From Candidatus Aminicenantota bacterium (lineage in GTDB: Bacteria > Acidobacteriota > Aminicenantia > Aminicenantales > Aminicenantaceae): a stretch of 33,180 nt of DNA. Below the pieces are notes generated by a model. The model searched no databases. It had not been told where the DNA came from and saw nothing but the letters and a program-made list of their open reading frames with translations. Made by a program: the position numbers and the translations under genes. This document shows positions 1 to 8,975 of this stretch, piece by piece. The stretch is from contig JAGLWV010000014.1 of the NCBI GenBank assembly GCA_023133225.1, positions 1 through 33,180 on the forward strand, in the 5' to 3' direction. The number at the start of each line of letters is the position of its first letter. The first letter of the stretch is position 1.

Positions 1-65
1 CCGAGAAGAGCGAATGGAGAATGGCGTTAAAAATCTGAAGGGGAGCGAGGCTATCCCCCAAAACC
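1..65 (+). repeat. Truncated copy (right end) of the 248-bp TIR element
   Basis: Ends in GGCTATCCCCCAAAACC (49-65), preceded by ATGGCGTTAAAAATCTGAAGGGGAGCGA, nearly identical to the ends of the copies at 15550-15797 (inverted) and 28058-28305. Confidence 0.85.
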
Positions 66-110
66 TTTGCCATTAAGGAAATGAAGATACCTACTTTTTT
101 TAGTCCACAC

Positions 111-139
111 TTTACCCTTTAACCATGTTATGCTATAAA
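111..139 (+). promoter_or_regulatory. Putative sigma70-type promoter upstream of the site-2 protease gene
   Basis: TTTACC (111-116), 17-bp spacer, TATAAA (134-139) with TG-type extended -10 (TGCTATAAA). Confidence 0.4.
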
Positions 140-154
140 TAGCTCTGGTTTAAA

Positions 155-802
155 ATGAGTATTATAGATATCATAATTAGGGTCTTTGTCCTCCTCTTCG
201 CCTTATCCGTACACGAGGCTGCACACGCCTGGACTGCTCTTAAATTGGGAGATCCCACCGCCTCCCACATGGGAAGAATAACTCTCAATCCCATAGCTCA
301 CATTGATCCTATGGGTACAATTATTTTCCCCTTGATCCTGATCGTGATGAGAGCTCCCTTCCTTTTTGGCTATGCCAAACCTGTCCCTGTCAATCCACTG
401 AACTTGAGAAATCCTAAACGTGATAATCTTTTGATTTCTGCTGCCGGTCCTTTATCTAACTTAGCTGTTGCAGTCATAGCTTTTATTGGAATAATAATCC
501 TTAAATTTTTAGACCCAAATTTATTTGTTTCAAGGGCAAGATTTTCTTACTTAATACTTTTGATTCTTTATAATTTTATCATCCTTAACGTTATTTTAGC
601 TACTTTTAACCTTATTCCCGTCCCTCCTCTAGATGGCAGTGGAGTGCTCATGGGATTCCTTTCAGATGAATCTGCCCAAAAATATGACCAGATCCGTCCT
701 TATGGAATGATTATCATTATAGTATTATGGATGACCGGAGTTTTACGCGTAGTTTTTAGTATTGTATTGGGAATCGTCGATTATTTTATTAACTTAATCT
801 AA
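155..802 (+). CDS. Site-2 protease family (M50) membrane metalloprotease
   Basis: HEAAHAW (HExxH) near the N-terminus, NLIPVPPLDGSGVL motif, multiple TM segments. Confidence 0.9.
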   Translation: MSIIDIIIRVFVLLFALSVHEAAHAWTALKLGDPTASHMGRITLNPIAHIDPMGTIIFPLILIVMRAPFLFGYAKPVPVNPLNLRNPKRDNLLISAAGPLSNLAVAVIAFIGIIILKFLDPNLFVSRARFSYLILLILYNFIILNVILATFNLIPVPPLDGSGVLMGFLSDESAQKYDQIRPYGMIIIIVLWMTGVLRVVFSIVLGIVDYFINLI

Positions 803-1795
803 ATGAGCGAAAAAAAGAAGAAAATTGTTCTCAGCGGAATGAGACCAACAGGATCTCTCCATCTCGGCCATCTGGTCGGGGCACTGCACAACTGGATCCA
901 ATTACAGGAGCAATGCCACTGTTTTTATACCATTGTCACCTGGCATGCTCTTAGCTCTGAATACCAGAACTCGAAGGCTATCAAAAAAAACATCTTCGAA
1001 GTAGCTGTGGATTGGATAAGTATAGGGCTGGACCCCGATAAAAGTGTTCTCTTCATTCAGTCGGATGTCAAAGAGCACGCAGAGCTCCATCTTCTTCTCT
1101 CGATGGTTATTCCCCTTCCCTGGCTTCAAAGAGTCCCGACCTTTAAAGAAATGCAGAGGGAACTTCCCGATAAAGACATCAACACATACGGATTTTTCGG
1201 TTATCCCGTTCTTCAAACAGCCGATATCCTCATTTATAAAGCAAATGCTGTGCCTGTAGGTGAAGACCAGGCTTATCACCTGGAATTTGCACGAGAGGTG
1301 ACCAGGAGATTCAACCGCCTTTTCGGAGAGATATTTCCCGAGCCCCAAACATTCCTTACAAATGTGCCGAAGCTGGCAGGAACAGACGGACGCAAGATGA
1401 GCAAGTCCTACGGAAATGCGATCTACCTTAAGGATCCACCGGAACTCATTCAAAAAAAAATCGAAACCATGATGACCGATACCAGGCGCAAACGAAGGTC
1501 AGACCCAGGTATTCCAGATGACTGCCCTGTGTATACATTGCACAGAGCCTTTGTAGCCAAGGAAAAAAGAGATGAACTGGCTCAAAGATGCCGGACTGCC
1601 GAGATAGGCTGTTTGGACTGTAAAGCGGTTGCTATCGAGAGCATCCTCAACATTCTTGCCCCTTACAGGGAGCAAAGGAAAAGATTCGAGAAAAATCCCG
1701 ACCTTGTTTGGGAAATTCTGGAAGAAGGTAACAAGAAAGCACGTCAAGTCGCCCAGAAAACCATGGAAGAGGTAAGATCTGCTATCGGCTTTTAA
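803..1795 (+). CDS. trpS: Tryptophanyl-tRNA synthetase
   Basis: GSLHLGHLVG (HIGH-type) and KMSKS signatures, class I aaRS TrpS-like throughout. Confidence 0.93.
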   Translation: MSEKKKKIVLSGMRPTGSLHLGHLVGALHNWIQLQEQCHCFYTIVTWHALSSEYQNSKAIKKNIFEVAVDWISIGLDPDKSVLFIQSDVKEHAELHLLLSMVIPLPWLQRVPTFKEMQRELPDKDINTYGFFGYPVLQTADILIYKANAVPVGEDQAYHLEFAREVTRRFNRLFGEIFPEPQTFLTNVPKLAGTDGRKMSKSYGNAIYLKDPPELIQKKIETMMTDTRRKRRSDPGIPDDCPVYTLHRAFVAKEKRDELAQRCRTAEIGCLDCKAVAIESILNILAPYREQRKRFEKNPDLVWEILEEGNKKARQVAQKTMEEVRSAIGF

Positions 1796-1816
1796 AATAA
1801 ACGTCATTCGATTCCT

Positions 1817-2551
1817 ATGGAAAATTCGGCATCCTATCAAGTGAAGCTCGAGGTTTTTGAGGGACCACTGGACCTTCTTCTCTTTCTGATAAGAAAGAAA
1901 AAAATCGATATCCATGATATTCCTATGGCTACAATCACCAAAGAATACCTGGAATACCTCAACAAAAAGGAAAGGATAAATCTCGATAGAGAAGCCGAAT
2001 TTCTCCTTATAGCCGCACTCCTCATCTACATCAAATCTCAGATGCTTCTTCCACGCGAAAAACCAATTGAAGATGAAAAAGATCCCCGCCAACTTCTCGT
2101 GGACCGGCTCCTTGATTATCAAAAAATAAAAGCGGCAAGTCTCCTTTTAAAGGAGAAAGAAGAGAAAGAACTTCAGAAATGGAAAAGAGCGTCTATCCCC
2201 TTTCAATCTTTTGAAAAAGAGATGGATTCTCTGGAAGTATCGCTTTTCAGTTTAGCTGAATCTTTTTTTACTCTCATGAAACGAAAGGAAAAGGAAGAGG
2301 CTCAAATCATAAAAGGAAAGGAATTTTCAATAGAAGAGAAGATCCAGGAAATACTGGCTGTTTTTGAAGAAAATTCCTTTCTCGATTTTTTTGATTATTT
2401 TTACGAGCAGGAATCTTTTGAAGAAGCTCTTGCTTCTTTTTTCGCTCTTCTGGAACTCATTAAATCCAGAATAGTCATAGCTTTACAAAAAAGTCACTTC
2501 CAGCCAATTAAAGTTTGGCTTCGAGATAAGGCTCCTGTGAAGAGAACCTGA
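1817..2551 (+). CDS. scpA: Segregation and condensation protein A
   Basis: YQVKLEVFEGPLDLLLFLIRKKKIDIHDIPMATITKEYLEYL is the ScpA N-terminus; followed by scpB. Confidence 0.93.
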   Translation: MENSASYQVKLEVFEGPLDLLLFLIRKKKIDIHDIPMATITKEYLEYLNKKERINLDREAEFLLIAALLIYIKSQMLLPREKPIEDEKDPRQLLVDRLLDYQKIKAASLLLKEKEEKELQKWKRASIPFQSFEKEMDSLEVSLFSLAESFFTLMKRKEKEEAQIIKGKEFSIEEKIQEILAVFEENSFLDFFDYFYEQESFEEALASFFALLELIKSRIVIALQKSHFQPIKVWLRDKAPVKRT

Positions 2552-3108
2552 TGAAAGAGCGCCTGAAAGAAGTCGTGGAATCTTTGATTTTCATCTCCCT
2601 GGAGCCGCTGTCATTAGAGAAAATCAAGGGCGTGCTGACAGAATTTCCAGAAGAAGATATCGACCAGGCAATCAAAGAACTTCTGGAGAGTTACGCTGCA
2701 GATGAGAGAGGAATCCAGATCATCCAGGCTGCAGGAGGTTATCTTTTCTCGACAAAATCCGAACATGACGCATGGATAAAGCGACTTCTCAGGGTAGAGA
2801 GAAAAAACAAGCTTTCATCTGCAGCTATGGAGACATTATCAGCCATCGCCTATCACCAGCCCATAACACTGGCTGAAATTTCTGCCTTAAGGGGAGTAGA
2901 TTCTTCTCAGACATTGAAAACCCTTCTCCAAAAAAAAATGATCAATATCATAGGGAGGAAAAAGAGCCCTGGGAATCCATTGATCTACAGGACATCGAAT
3001 AAATTCTTAACCCACTTTGGTCTTAGCGATATCAAGGATCTCCCAACTCCAGAGGAGATTTCAAAAATTCTCGAGGAGGAGAAAAACTTTGAGAAAGAAG
3101 AAAATTAA
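2551..3108 (+). CDS. scpB: Segregation and condensation protein B
   Basis: LSSAAMETLSAIAYHQPITLAEISALRGVDSSQTLKTLL and IGRKKSPGNPLIYRTSNKFLTHFGL. Confidence 0.93.
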   Translation: MKERLKEVVESLIFISLEPLSLEKIKGVLTEFPEEDIDQAIKELLESYAADERGIQIIQAAGGYLFSTKSEHDAWIKRLLRVERKNKLSSAAMETLSAIAYHQPITLAEISALRGVDSSQTLKTLLQKKMINIIGRKKSPGNPLIYRTSNKFLTHFGLSDIKDLPTPEEISKILEEEKNFEKEEN

Positions 3109-4816
3109 GTTCTTTAAAAATAAATTCCTTCCCCTTTTGACTGCTATCTTATTGATCACTGCCTTTTCTTGTCCACTCAGAGAATTAAAAATCCCTAAAC
3201 CTCCTGCTGACCGCCATAAGCCTTTCGATTTTATCGGACGGAAAGGAATGGTTGTTGCTGCCCATCCTTTAGCAGCAGAAGCAGGCCTTGAAATGCTTCG
3301 AAAAGGAGGAAATGCCATCGATGCAGCAGTGGCGACTGCGTTCGCTCTGAATGTCTGTGAACCCTTTGCTTCCGGAATAGGGGGCGGGGGATTTATGGTT
3401 GTCTACATCGCTTCAGAGAGAAAGGTGATTGTTTTAAATTTTAGGGAAAAAGCTCCATCTCAGGTTTCGCCAGAAATATTCGATGAAGAAGGAAAAACAA
3501 AAACTCAGGGACTGGCTGTGGCTGTTCCCGGTGCCCTGGCTGGATGGACCCATGCACTCAATACATACGGGACAAAAAAGCTGTCCGAAGTCATGCAAAG
3601 GGCCCTGTCCCTTGCAGAAGAAGGATTCCCTGTGAGTAAAACCTTTAGCTTAATCAACAAGGACGAATACGAAAAACTCATCCTGAATGCTGGGGAGCTA
3701 ACCTGTTATCTCAACAAGGGCTTCCCCTATGAGCCTGGGGAGCGGCTTCGAAATCCAGACTTAGCTCAAACCTTCAAAACCATAGCTTTAAAAGGCGTAG
3801 ATGAATTTTACACAGGGAAGATAGCCAGGAAGATTGTCCAGGCAGTCAAAGACAAGGGAGGAGTGATAACTTTGCAAGACCTGGCTTTGTATGAACCTGT
3901 TGAACAGGAACCCCTCAAGGGAATCTACAAAGACTACACCCTTTATACCCTTCCTCCTCCAAGCTCTGGTGGTCTTCATATCATTCAACTTCTCAATATG
4001 CTCGAAAACTGGCCAGTGAAAAAATGGGGCCAGAATTCCTCTCCTTACATCCATCATTTCTGTGAAGCCCTCCGCTTTGTTTTTGCCGACAGGGCCCGCT
4101 ATCTCGGTGACCCTGATTATATCTCAATACCTGTCGATGAACTCATTTCGAAAAATTATGCCACACGAATTGTTTCCCTAATCAAACCAGATCATACACT
4201 CGACTCTTATCCTTATGGAAAATTTAAAGAGAAGAAAAACACAAAAGGTAATACAACACATGTCTGTGTCATTGATAAAGAAGGCAATATTGTCTCCTTA
4301 ACTCAATCCATCAATTACTTTTTTGGTTCGGGAATTGTCCCGAAAAATACAGGCTTTCTACTCAATAATCTTATGTATGACTTCTCTTCTGATCCTTCTT
4401 CACCCAATGTTCCACTTCCTCACAGACAGCCTGTAAGCTCTATGGGGCCTCTTATACTGTTCAAAAAAGAGCATCCGTTTCTTGTTCTCGGCTCGCCGGG
4501 AGGAACACGAATATTTTCCTCCCTTACTCAGATAATCATCAATATCACCGACTTCGACATGTCACTGGATGAGGCCATTGAAGCGCCTCGCTTTTTTACT
4601 TATTCCTCCATGGGAAAGGCAAAAAGAATCTCTTTTGAATCACGTATTCCAGAAATAATAATCGAATCTCTGAAGAAAATCGGACATGATATTAATGTCA
4701 GAAAAGCTTTTGATAAATACTTCGGTGGAGCTCAGGGCATATTGATCCTTAAGGAGAAAAATATTATTTTAGGTGGAGCCGATTCCCGCAGGGACGGCTA
4801 CGGAGCAGGTTATTGA
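3089..4816 (+). CDS. ggt: Gamma-glutamyltranspeptidase, probable lipoprotein/exported; start re-assigned to TTG 3089
   Basis: KGMVVAAHPLAAEAGLEMLRKGGNAIDAAVATAFALNVCEP, catalytic NTTHVCVIDKEGN, GSPGGTRI; GAGGAGGAG ribosome-binding site just upstream of TTG 3089; hydrophobic leader ending in a Cys. Confidence 0.88.
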   Translation: MRKKKIKFFKNKFLPLLTAILLITAFSCPLRELKIPKPPADRHKPFDFIGRKGMVVAAHPLAAEAGLEMLRKGGNAIDAAVATAFALNVCEPFASGIGGGGFMVVYIASERKVIVLNFREKAPSQVSPEIFDEEGKTKTQGLAVAVPGALAGWTHALNTYGTKKLSEVMQRALSLAEEGFPVSKTFSLINKDEYEKLILNAGELTCYLNKGFPYEPGERLRNPDLAQTFKTIALKGVDEFYTGKIARKIVQAVKDKGGVITLQDLALYEPVEQEPLKGIYKDYTLYTLPPPSSGGLHIIQLLNMLENWPVKKWGQNSSPYIHHFCEALRFVFADRARYLGDPDYISIPVDELISKNYATRIVSLIKPDHTLDSYPYGKFKEKKNTKGNTTHVCVIDKEGNIVSLTQSINYFFGSGIVPKNTGFLLNNLMYDFSSDPSSPNVPLPHRQPVSSMGPLILFKKEHPFLVLGSPGGTRIFSSLTQIIINITDFDMSLDEAIEAPRFFTYSSMGKAKRISFESRIPEIIIESLKKIGHDINVRKAFDKYFGGAQGILILKEKNIILGGADSRRDGYGAGY

Positions 4817-4874
4817 TAAAAATCAATACTGGCTAGATAAAAGGAATTAACAACTACAAACTAAAGAGGATAAC

Positions 4875-5441
4875 ATGATGATTAAGAACATTTTTAAAAT
4901 TTTATTTCTCCTTGCCTTTTTTATCTTTACAGTATCTGCCAGAGAAAAAAAAGAAACAGCCCTCCCAGTCTTTGAGCAACCTCTTTTGATCACTTCTGCA
5001 GGTCAGAGCGCTGATGTTTATCTCGCTTCTATCCTGGCCAAAAAGGCAGGACTCAACTCTAGCCTCTCAAAAATCGCCGCTCCAAAAGACATGAAAAACA
5101 TAAAAACTCTCGTTTTGGTTTTAGGGGCAAGTCTTAAAGGTCTCGGATCAGCAGGATTGGATAAGGCAAAGGAAAAGGAGCGGGTCAACCTATTGGTTGC
5201 TAAGGCTCAAAAGAAAAATATTCCTATTCTTTGCCTCCATCTTGGAGGAGAGGCAAGAAGAGGCAAGCTTTCAGACGAATTCATAACCTCTTTTCTTCCT
5301 TTTGCCAAAATGGCCATTGTCGTTAAATCCGGGAACAAGGACAGGCTCTTAAGTAGGATTTGTGAAGAGCGTAATATCCCCTGGAAAGAAGTTGAAAAAG
5401 CTACAGATGCCCTAAAACCTTTTAAGGAAGCCTTTAAATAG
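4875..5441 (+). CDS. DUF6305-like exported protein (family name from recollection)
   Basis: Signal peptide followed by PLLITSAGQSADVYLASILAKKAGL...TLVLVLGASLKGLGSAG; adjacent to a TRAP-like permease. Confidence 0.6.
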   Translation: MMIKNIFKILFLLAFFIFTVSAREKKETALPVFEQPLLITSAGQSADVYLASILAKKAGLNSSLSKIAAPKDMKNIKTLVLVLGASLKGLGSAGLDKAKEKERVNLLVAKAQKKNIPILCLHLGGEARRGKLSDEFITSFLPFAKMAIVVKSGNKDRLLSRICEERNIPWKEVEKATDALKPFKEAFK

Positions 5442-5442
5442 A

Positions 5443-6678
5443 ATGTCTGAAGCGGCAATTTTTCTATTCATGATAGCGACCTTTGCCCTCCTGGCCATGG
5501 TCCTGAAACTTCCCATCGGCGTTTCTCTTGTTTTCTCCGCTCTGGCTGGCTCCCTTCTGGGGGGAGAAGGAGTAGCTCTTCATCATCTTGTCGAAGGAAG
5601 CTTTGGCTATTTTGATACCATTTTAATCATTGTCACAGCTATGATTTTCATGAAGGTTCTGCAGGAATCAGGAATTCTCGATACTGTTACTGCCATCCTG
5701 TTGAAGTCCTTTTACAGAAGAAAAGTTGCTCTCCTGCTAACAGTCATGGCTCTGGTGATGTTCCCGGGAATGATTACAGGCTCCTCCACGACTGCAGTAC
5801 TAAGCACCGGAGCTTTGGTCGCTCCAGTCTTGATGAAGATGGGACTTTCGAGAGTGAAAACTGGAGCATTGATAGCTATGGGTGCTATCCTGGGCATGAT
5901 TGCCCCTCCGGTGAACATCCTGGTCATGATCATGGGAGGGGGAGTTGACATGCCCTACGTCGGCTTCACCCTTCCTCTCCTCATAATCGTCATCCCTTTA
6001 GCTGTATCAACATCTCTTTGGCTGGGGTACAAAAATATCAAGATTATCGAGTATAAACAGATGAAGGAAGTCCTTCCTGAATCATTTTTCAAAAAGTACG
6101 GCTTCAGGCTCTATCTGCCCTTGATCATCGTCATCGGTCTGCTGCTCGGTCAAAGTTTGATGCCAGGAATCATTCCCGATATTGGAATTCCTGCTATTTT
6201 TCTCCTGGGGAGTTTTTTAGGAATTTTCTGTGGAAAGCCCTTAAACATTCTTAAAACCACCCAAAAAGCAATAGAGGAATCTATGCCCATACTCTGTATC
6301 CTGGTAGGTGTCGGCATGTTCATCCAGATCATGACATTAACCGGGGCAAGGGGCTGGATTGTAACCTCCTTTCTTTCTTTTCCACCTCTCCTTCTCTATC
6401 TCGGAATAGCGACCAGTATGCCCCTGTTCGGAGCTGTCTCTTCCTTTGGTTCGGCTTCTATCCTCGGAGTCCCCTTCATCCTTGCCCTGATTGACAAGAA
6501 TGCTATTTTAACTTCCTCAGCCCTATCTGCCGTGGCGGGATTAGGGGATTTGATGCCGCCCACAGCTCTGGCGGGTATTTTCGCTGCACAGGTTGTCGGG
6601 GAAGCCAATTATTTCAAAGTTCTCCGTTTTTGTCTCATGCCCGCCCTCTTTGCGCCTTTGTTAGACAAATTGATTTAG
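5443..6678 (+). CDS. TRAP-type transporter large permease subunit-like (DctM family)
   Basis: Polytopic membrane protein with LPIGVSLVFSALAGSLL, MITGSSTTAVLSTGALVAPVLMKMGLSRVKTGALIAMGAILGMIAPPVN. Confidence 0.8.
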   Translation: MSEAAIFLFMIATFALLAMVLKLPIGVSLVFSALAGSLLGGEGVALHHLVEGSFGYFDTILIIVTAMIFMKVLQESGILDTVTAILLKSFYRRKVALLLTVMALVMFPGMITGSSTTAVLSTGALVAPVLMKMGLSRVKTGALIAMGAILGMIAPPVNILVMIMGGGVDMPYVGFTLPLLIIVIPLAVSTSLWLGYKNIKIIEYKQMKEVLPESFFKKYGFRLYLPLIIVIGLLLGQSLMPGIIPDIGIPAIFLLGSFLGIFCGKPLNILKTTQKAIEESMPILCILVGVGMFIQIMTLTGARGWIVTSFLSFPPLLLYLGIATSMPLFGAVSSFGSASILGVPFILALIDKNAILTSSALSAVAGLGDLMPPTALAGIFAAQVVGEANYFKVLRFCLMPALFAPLLDKLI

Positions 6679-6686
6679 AGGTCAAT

Positions 6687-6830
6687 ATGTTTATCGTCTA
6701 TCATCTCATTATTTTTTATCTGGTATCCCATTTTATCTGGTATCTTTTCCGCGAGAATGAATTCTGGAAGCGAGTCAGTGTTGCTCTCGTTCTCATCATG
6801 TTTCTCCTGCGTCTTTTTCTGATTAAATAA
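6687..6830 (+). CDS. Small two-helix membrane protein (47 aa)
   Basis: ATG 6687 preceded by AGAGGTCA; MFIVYHLIIFYLVSHFIWYLFRENEFWKRVSVALVLIMFLLRLFLIK; tightly packed between two genes on the same strand. Confidence 0.6.
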   Translation: MFIVYHLIIFYLVSHFIWYLFRENEFWKRVSVALVLIMFLLRLFLIK

Positions 6831-6833
6831 AAG

Positions 6834-7970
6834 ATGAAAGGTCTAAAGGACAGATTAATTTCCGGACTCCTTCTTCTTTTATCGCTCGCTCTCTGCTTTT
6901 TCTCAACCCAGAAATTCCGAGAACAGCATAAAAAAGAAACTCTTTTCCCCAGCGGAGGGCTTGCATCCAGAGAAATGCTCAGCTCATATTTCCCTGGCCT
7001 GATAGACACTCCGGGAGATACGGAAGTTTACATCTACGGCGGGCAAAATCCTGGGGGAAATATTTTGATTCTGGGAGGGGCTCACCCCAATGAACCGGCA
7101 GGGTATGTAACCGCTGTACTTCTCATTGAAAATATTCAAGTCTCACAAGGAAAAATCATTGTCATCCCTCGGGCCAATAACAGCGGTTTCACCCACAGCG
7201 AGCCTCAGGAAGGAAACCTGCGCGGATATTCGTTGGAAACTCCGGGTGGTAAAAGGTTCTTTCGCTTTGGATCCCGCTTGACCAATCCCATCCACCAATG
7301 GCCTGATCCGACACTTTACATCAATCCCTCAGGACAAAAACTTTCCGGGCAGGAAAGCCGCAACCTCAACCGCTGCTACCCTGGAAAGCCCAAGGGTTAC
7401 TTAACTGAGAAAATTGCCTTCGCAATCATGGAAATAATAAAAAAAGAAAAAATTGATTTGGCTATTGACCTCCATGAAGCAGCACCTGAATATCCTGTGG
7501 TTAATGCCATCGTCTTCCATGAAAACAGTGCCGAGCTTGCCTCTTACTCCCTCATGGAACTTCAACAGATAGGGTTTGAGTTTCGATTGGAACTTTCCCC
7601 AAATAACCTCCGGGGTTTGAGCCATCGAGAATGGGGAGACCACGCTCAGGTTATGGCAATCCTGCTCGAAACGGCGAATCCCTCCCAGGGAAGGCTGAAA
7701 GGAAAATCCTCACTCTCTTTGATTATCGAAGGAAAAGACCGCAACTACTCAAAGGCAGCCAAATTCGGGCTGCTTTTTGTCCCCTTCGATGGTGAAGGGA
7801 TTCCAATAAAATTAAGAGTGGCTCGCCATCTTGCTGCCATAAAAATCCTTCTCTCAAGCTTCAATGAATTAAATCCAGAAAAAAGAATTGAAGTCAATCA
7901 TATGCCTTCCTCTTCACAGGTGAAACTAAAGGGAATAGGTCAATTTCTCTGCCCTCCATACAGAAAATAA
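6834..7970 (+). CDS. Succinylglutamate desuccinylase/aspartoacylase family protein
   Basis: LGGAHPNEPAGYVTA and DLAIDLHEAAPEYP zinc-carboxypeptidase-like motifs. Confidence 0.8.
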   Translation: MKGLKDRLISGLLLLLSLALCFFSTQKFREQHKKETLFPSGGLASREMLSSYFPGLIDTPGDTEVYIYGGQNPGGNILILGGAHPNEPAGYVTAVLLIENIQVSQGKIIVIPRANNSGFTHSEPQEGNLRGYSLETPGGKRFFRFGSRLTNPIHQWPDPTLYINPSGQKLSGQESRNLNRCYPGKPKGYLTEKIAFAIMEIIKKEKIDLAIDLHEAAPEYPVVNAIVFHENSAELASYSLMELQQIGFEFRLELSPNNLRGLSHREWGDHAQVMAILLETANPSQGRLKGKSSLSLIIEGKDRNYSKAAKFGLLFVPFDGEGIPIKLRVARHLAAIKILLSSFNELNPEKRIEVNHMPSSSQVKLKGIGQFLCPPYRK

Positions 7971-8036
7971 CCTACTCTTCTTTCATTGCTTTTTGAACAA
8001 AAGCCTGCTAAGTTAATATATTACCTATAGTTAGGA

Positions 8037-8069
8037 TTGACAAAGAGGCTTCAACTAGTATAGTATAAT
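8037..8069 (+). promoter_or_regulatory. Putative sigma70-type promoter upstream of ispH
   Basis: Perfect TTGACA (8037-8042) with TATAGT at 16 bp (8059-8064), overlapping TATAAT (8064-8069, 21-bp spacing). Confidence 0.4.
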
Positions 8070-8096
8070 CCATTCACCCAAAAATCCGAGACACAA

Positions 8097-8975
8097 ATGG
8101 AAATCATCGTAGCAAAAAATTCAGGATGGTGTTATGGAGTCAGAAGAGCGCTAGATATTGCCAAAGAAACAAGACAAAAAAAGGCCGGGAAAGTCTTTAC
8201 TTTCGGAGACTTGATCCATAATCCTCAGGTTATAGCCGACTTAAGAAAACAAAAGATCTACTCTGTCGAGGATTTGGATGAACTCAAAGAGGGTACAGTC
8301 ATCATCCGAAGCCATGGAGTATCACCCGATTCATATAAATTACTCGAAAAAAAAAACATAGAAATCGTCGATGCCACCTGTCCAATCGTCAAAAAAATAC
8401 AAAAATTAGTCGCATTTCTGGCTGAGAAAAAAGAAGAGATCATCATTATAGGCAACAAAGAACATCCAGAAATAAAAGGAATCATAGGATTTAGCCGAGG
8501 AAAAGGAATCATCATGGAAAATGAAGCTGAGGTCAAAGATATGCCTTCAAAAAAAAGAAGGGCTGTGATTGCTCAATCTACCCAGGATCTCTACCTCTTT
8601 AAGAAAATTGTAGTCGCTCTCATCGATAAGACAGAGGAGATAAACATGTACAATACTATCTGCCACTCCACTCAAACCCGTCAAAAATCCACTTCAGAGC
8701 TTGCATCTAATGTCGACACTCTTTTCATAGTGGGAGGAAAAAACAGTTCCAACACAAATAAACTTTATCAGATTTCAAAGAGAATTCTGCCCAACACACA
8801 TTTCATTGAAAGCGCAGCACAAATCACCTCTGAAATGCTGAAGGGAGCAAGAAAGATAGGTCTCTCAGGGGGCGCCTCTACCCCTCCTGAAGCAATCCAA
8901 AAAGCCGTAACTAAAATCAAATCTCACTTTAAACATCAATTTCAAACGGAGAAGATCGCCCAATGTCCGAGATAA
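8097..8975 (+). CDS. ispH: 4-hydroxy-3-methylbut-2-enyl diphosphate reductase
   Basis: NSGWCYGVRRALDIA, VDATCPIVKKIQ, YNTICHSTQTRQ cysteine motifs. Confidence 0.95.
   Translation: MEIIVAKNSGWCYGVRRALDIAKETRQKKAGKVFTFGDLIHNPQVIADLRKQKIYSVEDLDELKEGTVIIRSHGVSPDSYKLLEKKNIEIVDATCPIVKKIQKLVAFLAEKKEEIIIIGNKEHPEIKGIIGFSRGKGIIMENEAEVKDMPSKKRRAVIAQSTQDLYLFKKIVVALIDKTEEINMYNTICHSTQTRQKSTSELASNVDTLFIVGGKNSSNTNKLYQISKRILPNTHFIESAAQITSEMLKGARKIGLSGGASTPPEAIQKAVTKIKSHFKHQFQTEKIAQCPR

Noticed and set aside
902-2122. Antisense ORFs opposite trpS and scpA
   Set aside because: Shadow ORFs opposite strongly supported genes
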